Below, piece by piece: positions 1-10,659 of a stretch of DNA of 64,000 bases. This DNA is from Lunularia cruciata (lineage: Eukaryota > Streptophyta > Marchantiopsida > Lunulariales > Lunulariaceae): the NCBI GenBank assembly GCA_948567375.1, contig OX419758.1, forward strand, positions 44,831,001 through 44,895,000, in the 5' to 3' direction. How positions within the stretch are numbered: position 1 is the first letter of the stretch; every line of letters begins with the position of its first letter. A model generated the notes under the pieces. The model made no database searches. It saw only the letters and a list, made by a program, of their open reading frames with translations, and was not told the DNA's origin. The translations under genes were made by a program, and so were the position numbers.

Positions 1-416
1 AAAAATTCTACAACTATTTCCGCATCATCTCTTCATGTTGCCTCCGCTTTTACCATCTTGGTTGCATAATTAGTGCATACCAAGATATATCTCTTCCTTG
101 TGATTTTGGTCACTGGTTGAATGGGATGCACAAAATCAACACCCCATTTCTCAAATGAAGCCAATGGCAAAATTGGTTTCAAAGGCCACTGGGAAGTCAC
201 CGTCGGTTTCCTTGTTCTTTGACAGGCATCACAACTTTTAATATGGGCATGAGCATCTTTATATATCATAGGCCACCAATACCCTACTGAAAGGATTTTC
301 TTCACCTTATTTTTCAGGGCATAGTGTCCTCTCAATGCTTCAGAGTGTAAGGATTCAATGACTCCTCCAACTTTGTATGCCTCCAAACATCTCTGAAGTA
401 CTTCATCTTTGCTCAT
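1..416 (-). pseudogene. Integrase N-terminal part, family A copy 1 (partial)
   Basis: Retroviral-type integrase, which would insert the element's cDNA into the host genome. The frame (33-416 open, continuing off the window) shows an HHCC zinc-binding module: a His pair around LHSEALRGH, then the Cys pair in SCDACQ. It is followed by the start of the DDE core, KWGVDFVHP, which carries the first catalytic Asp. The second Asp and the Glu lie off the window. The frame between RNase H and integrase is interrupted at 417-440. It corresponds to 11392-11660 in the second A copy. Confidence 0.8.
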
Positions 417-440
417 CTTAAATAAAATGTTGTGTTTTAA

Positions 441-1990
441 TTAATACGGTCCCATCTTCTGGAGGAAGACTTCCCTCTGCTCCAGGTCCAGCCCTTCAAG
501 ACAATGAAAAGTATGTAGATAGTGATATTCGGCCACATACCTTGTACTTTGGATAACCATCAGATGATATAGCTCTTCATCAGGAAACTGATCAATGATT
601 TCCAAGTCTTGGTCTTGAGTTTCTAACTTGGATAAGAAGTCCTCATTCAAATGCAAAGCTCCCTTCCTTACTTGTACAGTGTATGTGAATTCTTGTAACA
701 ACAAGAATCTGCCTCGTTGACCAAATGTTGCAATGCGTAAGGGTCAACATAGAAGACAAAGTCGTATCCCAGCAAGTAGTGGCAAAATTTTCTGCAGGCA
801 TACACCATTCCGAGTGCTTCTCTTTCAGTTGTCAAATAGTTCTTTTTCTAAAACTGAAAGTTGTCGGCTGGCATAATAAATCGAGTAGTCCTTCTTCTTC
901 TTGTCTTTCTGACTTAAGAGAACTCCGATTGCCATGGACAAAGTGTCCACATACACATGAAAAGGGACGTCCCAATTTGGGGCCCTCATGACAGGTGCTT
1001 TAACCAATTTCTTCTTCAATACCTGGAAAGCTTCTTCTTGATTTGTCTCCCACGGGTAGTCTTTAGATTTCTTTAGAAGCTTTGTAAGGGGTGCAGCAAG
1101 CACCGTATAGTTTGAAACAAAGCGCCTATAGTATTGGACGTGTCCTAGGAAGGCTCTCAGCTCCCAGATATTCTTCAAGGATTCCAAAGCTGAGATTATT
1201 TTGACCTTCTCGACATTGACTTCAATACCTCGGCTTGACACCCGATGCCCCAGAAGAATTCACTCCTTCATTGCAAAGAAGCATTTCTCCGGGTGTAATG
1301 ACAAATCAGCAAAACAACACCTTTCAAAAGTTTGGCAAAGGTAATCCAAATGTACATCTCTTTGCCCAAAAACACAAAAATCATCAATGAAAACTTCCAC
1401 AAATTTGCATCGGGAATCCTTGAAGATTGAATTCATCATCTGCTAGAAAGTAGCGGGAGCATTACACAACCCAAAGGGCATTTGATTGTAAGTGAAAGTG
1501 CTCCAATCGGTCGTGAATGTGGTCTTATCCTTGTCCTCTTCTTAGATGGACACCTGATTGTATCCTGAAAATCCATCAAGGAAACTATAACAAGAGTGAC
1601 CAGCTACTTGGTCCAGAATTGTATCAGTAAAAGGCAAGGGATGATGATCCTTCCTTGTGACTGCATTTAACTTGCAGAAATCTTGGCACACTCAAATCTT
1701 CCATGTTTTCTTCTTTGGGACAATGACAATGGGAGAGACCCACTCACTGCTTTAGATAGGGAAAATTATTCCGGCCCCTAAGTACTTGTTGATTTTGTCT
1801 TTCACCAAGAGCAAGTACTTCGGATTCAGGCCGTATTGTCTCTGACAAACCGGAACTACGTCTTCAACAAGATCAATTCTATGTTCTCCAAATTCTCATG
1901 GAATACCCGGCATTTGATCAATAGACCAGGCAAATACATCCTAGAATTCTATAAATAGGGCAGTGTATCCTGCCAACTCCTCCGAAATAA
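441..1990 (-). pseudogene. Reverse transcriptase-RNase H, family A copy 1
   Basis: Ty3-type RT and RNase H that would copy the element RNA into DNA. Reading down from about 1990, the palm motif appears as VFIDDFCVF near 1385-1410, so the usual YxDD box is FIDD. Next come the thumb region with ELRAFLGHVQYYRRFV and the RNase H start VYVDTLSMAIG, whose first catalytic Asp is present. Breaks seen: CAG-to-TAG near 1443, a TGA near 1257 where copy 2 has Gly, and a deletion of about 25 bases near 705-712 removing the segment that reads LVGQIAKW in copy 2. No full-length enzyme can be made. Confidence 0.82.
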
Positions 1991-2093
1991 CTATCTTCTT
2001 AATTTTCAAAAATTTTCTTTCAGTCAAGATAACATCTTGACAGTCATCGAGGTTGATGACTCCTTCAACGTGGCTTACTCGACTTAATCTGAG

Positions 2094-2370
2094 TCAAGCT
2101 GCCATCAAACCCCCTTCCTCCAAGTCAAATTCACCCAAGGCAAGGTCATATGGGTCTTCATCTTCTACATCCACCTTGTAGCATTCCAAGTATTGACTTG
2201 GGCTTTGTCGTCGGTGTCTTTTGAGGACAAAGACAATGAGTCTTTGGATTTGTTCCTCCTCTTTTGACAAACTTTTTTCCCTGAGGTGAAGAACCTTCAT
2301 CCAACTTAATGTCACTAGCTTCTGGTCTTAGGACAAAATGTCCTTGAATCGTAGCTTCTGCTAGTGCCAA
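2094..2370 (-). pseudogene. Acidic linker between protease and RT, family A copy 1
   Basis: A polar, acidic stretch between protease and RT in the minus-strand pol frame, with motifs such as LECYKVDVEDEDPYDL and EEGGLMAA. The same segment is found at 13342-13593 in copy 2 (LECYKVDVNDKDPYDL). No known domain is recognised. The frame is broken into two overlapping pieces by a small indel. The segment matters because the equivalent point in copy 2 was the target of a 3.7-kb solo LTR, and this copy shows the empty site around 2330-2337. Confidence 0.65.
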
Positions 2371-2390
2371 TACACCACAACTTATGCACT

Positions 2391-2801
2391 TTACAACCAG
2401 GGTCTTCCGATCAACAATGGGTAACCAGTTTTGGTCACTAGTTGCAACACAATGTAGTTCAACTTGAAGTGCATCCCGCCAATGATCATGGTAATGTGTG
2501 ATAGCATGCCCAATAGCCGTCTCCTGGTTTGGTTTGCAAATTTCAATACTTGGGGTGTTGGCTCAAACGTATGATACCCCAGTTGATTTGCATTATCCTT
2601 AGTCATGACATTCACACCGGAATGCAAATCAATGGGTATCAATGTGATCATGCGCCCTACAATCTCCGCATCAACCTCGGGAGATCCTAGATCTTTTTTT
2701 TCAATCCAATATATAGCAGGCTGGTCTTTCTTTGACATTGCCCTGACTTTCTTGAGGGCCAAGTTCAGCTGCCTTTTGTATAGCTTATTGTCTTCCCACA
2801 A
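2391..2801 (-). pseudogene. Retropepsin-like protease, family A copy 1
   Basis: Aspartic protease domain that would mature the Gag-Pol polyprotein. The active-site loop reads IDLHSGVNVMT, a variant of the D-x-G-SGVN form found in many plant Ty3 elements, and the C-terminal flap and strand read YPLLIGRPWL. Copy 2 has IDLRSNVNVMT at the same place near 17610, so the Gly is lost there. The frame is intact for 136 codons, and upstream sequence (LWEDNKLYKRQ) matches copy 2 up to about 2905. Family assignment is firm; activity is unlikely because the rest of pol is broken. Confidence 0.75.
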
Positions 2802-2905
2802 TTGCTTAAATTAGACATTTGCTTTTGTGGCTGCCAAGTCCGCTACAATATTGTACTGGGGTACCCCTCCCAATTTCATCGTCTTTGCCTTTGGCTTGGG
2901 GTTCC

Positions 2906-3430
2906 ACGATCCACCGAGCTTGGAGATACCACCAACACTCGCAGTTCATGCACCCAATTTCCCCTTGACTCACTTCTCTGATGTAATCAGATTGCTTACC
3001 ACTCTCAACTCAACTCAACTTAGATCAGTACTTGATCTGTCACTCTATAAACTACCAACAACTGGGCATTGATTACAGTCAAGCCACACCCACTCTAGTA
3101 TAGAGACTCTAGGTGACGCTCGCCGGCTTTCTATCCACTCTAGCTAGGAACTCAAATGCTCAACATCAAAGAAATGAGCTCTTTGGAGCTTCACTCCTAG
3201 GGTATACCCCTGATTTCAACCTAGATCTCCTCCCAACGGTCCTGCTGACGGCACACCTGACGGTGCGGACGGTGCAAGTGACGGTGGGACCCACCATGAA
3301 GTCAGTACCCTAAACCTGAAATCTGACCATTGGAAAGTAGTCTATGAGTAATGGCCAAAATGCCTCTAACTACTATCACTAGAACTCCAATGTCCAAACA
3401 TCTAGATGCAAAACTACAAATGGCATGATA
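2906..3430 (-). repeat. Family B LTR fragment
   Basis: Closely matches 30541-31073 (family B 5' LTR) and the reverse complement of about 59899-60430. The outer end is TATCATGCC, against TGTCATGCC and TGTCACGCC in the other copies, and sequence beyond it differs between all copies, which defines the LTR border. About 850 bp of the LTR are missing at the 2905 junction. It could be the 3' LTR of the B element at 3.7-31 kb, but no polypurine tract adjoins it and a foreign fragment (3431-3700) intervenes, so that link is not proven. Confidence 0.75.
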
Positions 3431-3700
3431 GGGAATAGAGAATGAAGGGAGCAAGGAAATCCGGCTTGATGGATAGAGTCAAATTAGAGATTGGTGCCAG
3501 GAAGAGAGGTCTATGAGGAACCTAGGGCTACGCTCCTTGGAAGGGAGAGCTTGTGGAGGAGACTGATGAAATCCAAAATTCCTTCACTATATCGTGCACA
3601 AAGAATGGGTACAAAGTTGATACCTATTGGGACTCATTCTTTTCAAAGTATCATTCAAGCAATGATGACACTCTTCAAGCGAAATCGCACTACCTCTAAG
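3431..3700 (+). pseudogene. Antisense fragment of the family A LTR protein
   Basis: On the plus strand this stretch encodes, with stops, a decayed piece of the protein otherwise found inside family A LTRs. GNPA, WIESN, RLVPGRE, RATLLGRE and AQRMGTKL line up in order with GNPAR, WIESD, RLVLRKEAG, ATFLGKGE and RTKNGYKV of the LTR copies near 26150-26000 and 22150. It has the opposite orientation to everything around it and no LTR ends. It is probably a filler fragment captured during a deletion or repair event next to the B LTR. The right limit is uncertain because the methyltransferase-like frame on the other strand begins at about the same place. Confidence 0.5.
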
Positions 3701-4420
3701 ATTTGTCCACCAAAGACAAAGATGATGAGCCCGTAATCCGACTCTGGTTTGCATGTAATAATATAGCAGGTCCCATCCAAGAACAGACCTAATATGTACT
3801 TGCCACCACTTTGGCACAAGAATCACCCATCAAAGGAATGTTCTCCAAAAGGTAAGCTCAAGAAATGGATTGATGGACCTAGAGATGTCATAGTATTTGT
3901 AACATCTCCCAAAACACAATAGAATAGGGATCCTAAAAACTCAAACCTCAGCCAACACGTGTATGTCCCTAACATGGCCATCCAAAAATCACCAAGTGAA
4001 CATGCCCATGGCTCTCTTGATCTTGCGCTCCCAGTAAGGAAATGTCAATTGGTAAGGCCTTTAGGTAACCCCTGATTTCTAACATTGGTAATTACTAATG
4101 ATACCGGTAGGCCAAATGTGCCACATGATGTAGAGAGACTTGCCTAGCAGTCTCATTGCTCTCCACATACAAGTACCTCTATACTTGTATACCCACTTGT
4201 AGTACCGTAGCTAGTCCGGTGCTAATCCCACCAAACAACTCCAATAGACATACTCCCTCTATTGGATACTGCCAAGCAATGAGAGTGGTATTCAAAGGTG
4301 TTAAGGTAATTGACTCTAAAGGGTCATCCTCACACTCATCTTTGGGTGGTACAAAGGCTCCACTCCAAGCATGCTACACCAACCAAACTACATGTTGTTG
4401 CAATGCCTCCTCCAAACTCC
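3700..4420 (-). pseudogene. Cytosine-C5 DNA methyltransferase-like domain of retroelement B
   Basis: Broken minus-strand frame whose pieces follow the order of C5-cytosine methyltransferase motifs. Motif I (SAM binding) is LLELFGGISTGLATVL at about 4195-4245. Motif IV, the catalytic Cys loop, is HLVIFGWPC followed by TAG, then GHTRVG, with the Cys codon at 3972-3974 and the stop at 3969-3971. Then come DPYSIVFWEMLQ, motif VI ENIP at 3834-3845, and a motif VIII-like VGLRAHHL with WWTNL near 3700-3765. No motif IX/X or target-recognition domain remains. It lies on the same strand as B gag and protease, in a block later split by element A. C5 methyltransferases captured by LTR retroelements are known in some eukaryotes; here the enzyme is dead. 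Confidence 0.68.
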
Positions 4421-4510
4421 ACAATGGAACATCCAAGGTGGATGGAACAATCTCACTCATACTCCAAATTTGAGTGATCTCCTCTAGTATTGGAGTATCC
4501 TTTTCATGGG
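4421..4510 (-). other. Family B internal sequence ending in the target site of element A
   Basis: Continuation of the B internal region upstream of the methyltransferase-like motifs. The last five bases, ATGGG (4506-4510), are the left target-site duplication of element A; the same five bases occur at 22938-22942, where the B sequence resumes. No domain is recognised here. Confidence 0.6.
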
Positions 4511-6686
4511 TGTGATAACCCAGAAAATATCACTTTTGTGATAATCAAGTAAGTAAAGTTTGTTCTTGTAGAGATATTGGTCAGAAATGTCCAAATATGA
4601 AGTCAAATGTCACAAATGTGGTTCTTCTTAATTTCTCCTTTAGACTCTTGGGTAGAAACCACACCCAAAAGAGAGTAACAAGCAATCAATCTTGACAACT
4701 TGTCACAAAACACTCACTCATAATCACAACATAGCAAATATTTTCAAACAATCTTGATTGTGATGATTCAGTCTTTCCCAAAAATGGCTACTTCACTGCA
4801 AAACACTTCCGCCTCAAAATTGTGTTCTACTCTTCTAGTCTGGTTTTCTTCTTCTTGTGGGCTTTCCTCATTCTTCTTCTCTTCTTTGCTTGACATTCTC
4901 CTTTTTAGTTACAGTTGTCTGATTGGAATTGATTTCTTGCTCTTTGAACTCTCACTTTCTATTTCTTTCCTTCTACTTGGCCCCGGCTCATGCATCGCAC
5001 TTCTTCTTGATCTGATTCCTTTTTGAATGATAATCTTCTTCTCCAATTTCTTTGGAATTTCATTTTCTTCTTTCTGGTTATCTTTGTTTGCAATCTTTGG
5101 CTTTTCTTCTTCTCCCTTTGGTACCGGCTACATCTCCACCTTGTCCTCACACTTGCTGCTCACTTCACTACTTTGCAACATGAGTTTGAGTTCCTCTTCT
5201 CTCTCTTAGTCTTTTGACTTGTACTTGGCCTCACCTTCTGAATCCTCTTTTGATGACTCTTTTACCACCATGTCCTTCTTTGGGTTCACTTTCCCGGTCT
5301 TCCATAGTCTTGCAGCCACCACTTCAAATCCTCTTCTTTGGCTTTGGAGCAGTCACTGCCAATCTTACACTTTGCTTTGTCTATGCATAGTACTTATCAT
5401 TGCTTCTAATCTGAAGAATGTACTATTGCTTGTCCGCATCAACATCTCTCCTCAAGTCGGGATGAAAGTGCAACACCATCTTTTGTCATGTTGCCGCATT
5501 CAATAGATTCAATCCCAAGTAAAAATGGGCTGAAAATGGCATGATCTAGGGTAGAGACATTTTATCCCATAAATTCCACACCATCTACCTTTTGCACTAA
5601 TAAAAGCACTTTGCCCAATTGATGGGTTTCCTTGTAAACATCTTATGGAAAAACACCGCTTGGTGTTCCATCACATAAGTGGTTTGCTCCGGCTTGAAAA
5701 TGGCCATCATTGCTCCTATGATGCCTCTCCTCACAGGGTCCTTATAACTCTTGACCTTTTATCCATTCTTTGTGCATTTTGAAGAAAAGGCATCTCTTAC
5801 TTCTTGGGTTTCTTTGGCTATCTCTCCTTTCCCCAAGAATGTGGCTCCTTGCTCCTCACCAGCCTCTCTTCTGAGTACTAACCTCCAATCTGACTCTGTC
5901 CAACGAGCCAGATTTCCTCTCTTTCCTTCTTCCTCAAGTCCCTCCAGACACTTACTCTCTATTATCCCGTCATAAAACCTGGAAAACTAAGGTTCTAGTT
6001 CCATGCCAGAAATGTGATCCAAAGCTTGCTCAAGACTTTGATCTTGGAAATCACATCTAGCCTCCAAATTGCATGATTTCTCACTACAAATTCCAAGTTC
6101 TCCTTTCCACTTCGCATCTTACTCTCCTCCACTTTGGGTTTGTGAAAACTCTTCCTCCCAATTCTTGGACTGACAATCTTGACTTCCTCTTGATGCACAA
6201 AGACATCTCTTATTACAATCCCTTATCTGCGATCTCCCTTAGGGCAACTTTATAATGGTGATGGGAAGTTTATTTGTCATTCTTCTTTGCTTCATCTCAA
6301 TCCCAAATCTTATAGCGGCACATTTTTTTAGTCTCTATTCACTTTGAGCTTTTATCAAGAAATCACACCTTCTGCATGCTTCTCTTTTGTCAATGGAAAC
6401 TTCCCCTTGCTCATAGGCTAGCCATTTTTGTGTGCGGTACCTTCTTGAATGTCCAACCCCAAAGGAAAGTTGTTACATTGTCTTTGCCTCGGGTTGAGCA
6501 TCCCAAGATAAATTTCGGGTTGAATGATGATAGGACCAATCCGAGTACTTTTTTTTTACACAAAGTCACTTTATTTTGGGTTACAACCCAAAGACACCAT
6601 TCTTATAGGTACAATATGACTTCATCTGTACACTTCTTCTTCAAAATAGGATGAAAACTTAAAAAAACAAAAATGTGGGTACCACA
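4511..6686 (-). repeat. 3' LTR of element A (internally deleted)
   Basis: Starts TGTGATAACCCAG and ends GGGTACCACA, like the family A solo LTRs, but is 2.18 kb instead of about 3.75 kb. The match to the full LTRs is continuous from 4511 to about 4830, then jumps to the acidic part of the LTR frame. The coiled-coil coding part and the TATA-like box are missing. Its retained N-terminal LTR-protein frame (5995-6198) is closest to that of the other element A LTR at 22221-22730, as expected for two LTRs of one element. Confidence 0.85.
5200..6200 (-). pseudogene. LTR-borne protein remnant in the element A 3' LTR
   Basis: Degenerate minus-strand copy of the LTR-encoded protein. Near 5995-6198 it reads FVVRNHAIWRLDV and LWITFLAWN, the signature of the conserved N-terminal part. 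Further along (5990-5230) are segments equivalent to the tract around the TTYVMKH block, and the acidic region follows. There are many stops and frameshifts. The coiled-coil half has been deleted together with the middle of the LTR. Confidence 0.65.
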
Positions 6687-6699
6687 TCTCCCCTCCCTC
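6687..6699 (-). promoter_or_regulatory. Polypurine tract of element A
   Basis: On the minus strand GAGGGAGGGGAGA directly abuts the LTR start TGTGGTACC. This is the position and composition expected for the primer of plus-strand DNA synthesis. It identifies 4511-6686 as the 3' LTR and fixes the orientation of element A. Confidence 0.85.
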
Positions 6700-6875
6700 A
6701 AATGTGAGTGTCCACACAAACATAGACCTCGGGTGCACTTAGAGACCTCCGAGTCTATCATCCAATATTTTTGAACTCTCCACCCATTCACTTGAGTGAA
6801 AAATGGGTGCCATTCCAAGTCTGCAAGCTGAATGGACCCATTGTCATAAATATGAAGTGCTCAATAGGGCCTCAT
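6700..6875 (-). other. 3' untranslated tail of element A
   Basis: Internal sequence of A between integrase and the polypurine tract. It ends at the CTCAT duplication (6871-6875) of the solo LTR at 6876-10654 and resumes at 10655. No domain seen. Confidence 0.6.
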
Positions 6876-7545
6876 TGTGACAACCCGGCAAATATCACTT
6901 TCGCGGTAATCAGGTAAGTAAAGTTCGTTCCCGTAGAGATACGAGTCAGAAATTTCCAAATACAAAGCAAACAGTAACAATGTACTTCTTCTTGGTTGTG
7001 TCTTTAATCTCTCAAGTAGAAACCACACCCAGAAGAGAGTAACAAGCACTGACTCGCAGTCTTGTCACAAATTAACACTCCATAATCACAACTCCATCAA
7101 ATCTTTCCAAACAATCTTGATTGTGATGATTCAGGCTCTCTTGAAAACAGCACTTCACTGCAAAATGACTTCGCCTCAGAATTGTGTTCTACCCCTCCAC
7201 TGAAGGCACAACTTCCTTGATCAAAATTGCTTCACACCAACCTCACAATGTACTCACAAATGCAGAATACTACCAACACTACAATTCCTCTGAGATCTGT
7301 CAAGGCATTGCTTTGATTGCACTTCACTTAGGATCAAACACACAGAATGAAGATCAAGGTTGTGGAATCCAACATCCAACAAGCACTCTAACTTGCACTT
7401 TGAATTTCTCCAAACACTCACAAACACAATTGCAAAATTGATACTCGGAATCAAGCTCAAGCGACAAGCACTGCTTCACAGCACTTTGCTTTATCTATTC
7501 TCAGAAATAATGAGCACTAAACAACATTTCTTTGCAAATGCCACT

Positions 7546-7553
7546 CTTAAATA
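7546..7553 (-). promoter_or_regulatory. TATA-like box of the LTR
   Basis: Minus strand TATTTAAG in the context CACTATTTAAGAGTGGCATTTG. The same box and context occur at 14262-14269 and 23808-23815, and on the plus strand at 20664-20671. It lies about 120 bases after the end of the LTR protein frame and about 670 bp before the LTR end. It is the best candidate for the element promoter, placing the frame in U3. Confidence 0.5.
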
Positions 7554-7668
7554 GTGAGCAATCGACAATTCTAACAACTATACCGTTCTACCACAACTAT
7601 TCTAACCTGCAGATCCGAAATGACAATGCACCTCTTCATATCTGCCCCTTCAAATCTCAAACCGGTTA

Positions 7669-10239
7669 CTAATCCGATCCGATGTCTACTTCTTCCTCGG
7701 CTTTCAAACCCGAACCCAAAGTAATCTTACTTCCTACTACATTTTCCTTGGGTTTCACATCTCCTACTTCTTCAACCAAATCTAGCAATTCTCTTTCTTG
7801 ATCTGAAATTGCACTAGTGTGTAATCTATCTAACTCTTCATCTTTCGACCCACTCTTCTCTAATTTCTCTAAGGGCAACTCCAAAGACATTTGGATTCCT
7901 ATGTTATCTACTCTGGGTTTTGCCTTAACATCTTCCCGAAGCTTTTCTAACTCTATTTTCACTAAGTCTAATCTAATTGAGATGTTATCCTCTACTTCTA
8001 ACACCTTTCTATCTACACGAGTTCTTAGTTTAATTAACAAAGCATTCATCTCCGTGTCCTTCGCTTGTCTTTGCCTCTCTCATGCACCAACAATTTCAAC
8101 TCGTGCAGTTGTGCTTCTTCAATTCGAACGTTGGCTTCTGTACTTAACATTGCATTCACTCTGAGGACTATCTCCTTCAATGGCTCCAATCTTGTCTTTC
8201 GTTCTCGTTCCCAATCTGCAAGCCATTCCTCTCTGTACATCGCCAGCTCTTCCTCAAACTCGGCCTTCACCGCTTCCTTCTCTTTCTCCTTCTGTACAAC
8301 TTTCGCTTCCTGATTACGAAGTTACTCTTGTAATCTCTCTTCTTCTCTATACCGCACAGACAACTCTCTTTGCCAGAGTTGCTTCTTTTCCTCCATACTC
8401 TCCATCACTCGATCGAGTTCTTGTTCCTTTGATGCTACCCTTGCCATAACATGGATAAGCTCTACTCTTGAATCAGCAAACTGCTGCTTCAAGATTATGT
8501 GCTCCGCTACCTGTCTCTCCCTTGCGATGTCACTCTTCCTTGCAAGATCCTCTCGATAGCTCACTTCTCTCTTCAGGTCTTTGATTACCTGACTTCTCTC
8601 TACTGCTTCTGCTTGCAGTATTTCTCTCTCCTTCTCACCTTGGGTTATACTCCTCTTCAACTCCAAGTTCTCCTCTTCTAATCTTGCTACCACCTGCAAT
8701 ACAGTCTTTACTTCTGGACAAGTTGACTGCATCTCCTTCTTCTTCTGCTCCAACTTCACCAACAACGGCACACTACCTCTCGCAGGTACTCTACTCCCTC
8801 ACTGGCAACTTCTTCCTCCCACGGAGTAATTTCTTGTTTCTCCTCATGTTCTCTTGATACATGCCTTCTTCTCTCAAGTCTTCGTATCGGGATTGATGCC
8901 TCACTACCCGTGTTGTCTTCTGCCTCTTCCTTCACTTTACTCGGCTCCGCCTCACACTTTGGCTTACGTCTCGAGCAAACTCCTCGCTGTACTATGATCT
9001 TCTTTTCCTCGAGCACCGGTACTTTGTCTTCCAATGCCGCATTGTCTTCGGCTTCTACTTCAGCTTGCACTTCTTCTTTGTATTCTTCAGCCGCTGGTGC
9101 CGAGGTCATTTCTCCACCGTCTTCACTGTCACTGCTAGTATCTCCGCTCTGTAGTGTCAGCTCAGGTTCCTCCTCACGTTCCGAGTCCTCCGTCTTGAGC
9201 TCGGCCTCGCCTTCTAAGTCTTCATCTTCTGACTCAATCACCACCATTCCTTGCCTCGGGTTATTTTTCTGCATATTCCGAGGTTTCTTGTTTTCTTTGG
9301 CTTCTGCGTGCCAAGTTCTCTTCTTCGTCGGGGTACTTACCACGACCTCCACATTTTTCTCTATCTTCGCGTAGTAGTCGTCCGTGCTCCAGATTTGGAG
9401 AATGTATTGCTGCTCCTCCGTGTCTACTTCTCTTCTCAAGTCAAGATGGAAATGAGACACCATTCTATTGCGCTCCTCCAAATTGAGCAAATTCAACCCG
9501 AGGTAGAAATGTGCTACAAATGGCATGATGTAGTGTGGAGGCGACTTATCCCGCAGATTCCACACCATCTGCCTTGTTCTCCCGTGAAAACACCTTGCCC
9601 AATTGATCGGTTCTCCTGCAAATAGCTTGTGAAAGAACACCGCTTGGTGTTTCATCACATAAGTGGTTCTCTCCGGCTTCAGGATGACCATCTGTGCACT
9701 CACAATTCCTCTCTTCACAAGGTCTTTGTAGCTCTCAACTTTGTGTCCATTCTTCGTTCTCTTCAACAAGAAGGCATCTCTCACCTCCTGCGTTTCTTGG
9801 GCTATCTCTCCTTTCCCCAAGAACGTGGCTCCCTGCTCCAAACCCGCCTCCTTCCCGAGTACAAGTCTCCAATCCGACTCTGTCCAGCAAGCCGGATTTC
9901 CTCTCTTCCCTTCTTCCTCGGGACCATCGAGACACTACTCTCGATGATTTCTGTCATGAATCCTAGAAAACTTACGTTCCAGTTCCATGCCAGAATAGTG
10001 ATCTGAAGTCGGCTCAAGACTTCGATCCTTGCTACTACATCTAATCTCCAAATTGCATGATTTCTCACTACGAATTCCGAGTTTTTCTTCCCTCCTCCTA
10101 TCTCTTCTGCTTTCTTACTGTCTCTTGATTTCTCTCTTGCGACTTCTCCCTTGCACACTAACCCAAGTCCAACTTTATTTCTCTTTCCCCAATCACCTAC
10201 AAGACGACTCCTCAACGGCGAAGGAAAATTGCTTGACAT
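7669..10239 (-). pseudogene. LTR-encoded coiled-coil protein, copy in solo LTR 6876-10654
   Basis: Begins at the conserved MSSNF start (10237-10239) and ends at the stop at 7669. Order: basic N-terminal tail; RNHAIWRLDV and AWNWNVSFLGFM; GATFLGKGEIAQETQEVR; RTTYVMKHQAVFFHKLFAG; PPHYIMPFVAHFYLGLNLL; an acidic Glu/Asp/Ser-rich region; then heptad-rich coiled coil (8771-8046) and a short acidic C-terminus. At least three frameshifts (near 9840, 8760 and 8050) and stops break it. Function unknown. The layout loosely recalls the accessory transposon-type proteins of some plant Ty3 elements, but no catalytic motif is visible. Confidence 0.72.
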
Positions 10240-10659
10240 TTTGTCGTTGCAGTTTTGATTTTTATAGAGTTGCACTTCTTCGTCTTCCGTCACTTTGAGT
10301 TTCTACCGAGAAATCATACCTCCGGCATGCACCTGTCACTATCAATCAACCTTTGCGTGTATGAGCTGCTAGTTTTGAAACGGCCCCTTCTTGAATTTCT
10401 CGCCCCGACGAAAGGTTATTAGATTGTCTTTGCCTCGGGTTGGGCTCCCCCCGATCCAAAGACAACTTACTTCGTATTGTATGCTGACAAGGCATTTCCA
10501 AGTACTTTGCCTTATGACCCGAAGTCACTTTACTTCAGGTTTCATCCCAAAGACAATTTTCTTCGCCTTCTTTGGCCATACAGGCGCAATCCGACTTCTC
10601 TATACACTTCTTCTCCTTTATTTTGAAAAAAAAACAAAAAATGTGGGCACCACACTCAT

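Larger units (their letters stand above)
1..2905 (-). mobile_element. Truncated Ty3/gypsy element, family A copy 1
   Basis: Minus-strand internal part of a Ty3/gypsy retrotransposon. Read from high to low coordinates it gives a retropepsin-like protease (2391-2801), an acidic linker (2094-2370), reverse transcriptase and RNase H (about 1900-710) and the zinc-binding start of integrase (416-1), the usual Ty3 pol order. The integrase runs off the window at base 1. At about 2905 the similarity to the other family A copy (17.8 kb) stops abruptly and a family B LTR begins, so gag and the 5' LTR are missing. Many stops and small deletions show it is dead. It is collinear with the family A pol at 10.7-17.8 kb, which is how the parts were aligned. 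Confidence 0.85.
6876..10654 (-). mobile_element. Solo LTR of family A inside element A (TSD CTCAT)
   Basis: A 3779-bp unit with ends TGTGACAACCCGG and GGGCACCACA, flanked by CTCAT at 6871-6875 and 10655-10659. TG...CA ends, a 5-bp duplication and no internal terminal repeat identify it as a single LTR left by recombination. It is a near full-length relative of 13599-17342 and 23138-26925. It carries the LTR protein frame on the minus strand and a TATA-like box at 7546-7553. Confidence 0.88.

Noticed and set aside
5023-5217. Hydrophobic plus-strand frames that look like small membrane proteins
   Set aside because: They are the complement of a Lys/Glu-rich minus-strand remnant (KKK/EEE read backwards as FFF/SSS) inside an LTR.
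8910-9374. Plus-strand open stretch of 154 codons, Ser/Thr-rich
   Set aside because: It is the complement of the acidic part of the minus-strand LTR protein; Glu/Asp codons read backwards give Ser/Leu-rich shadows. The same occurs at 25090-25548.
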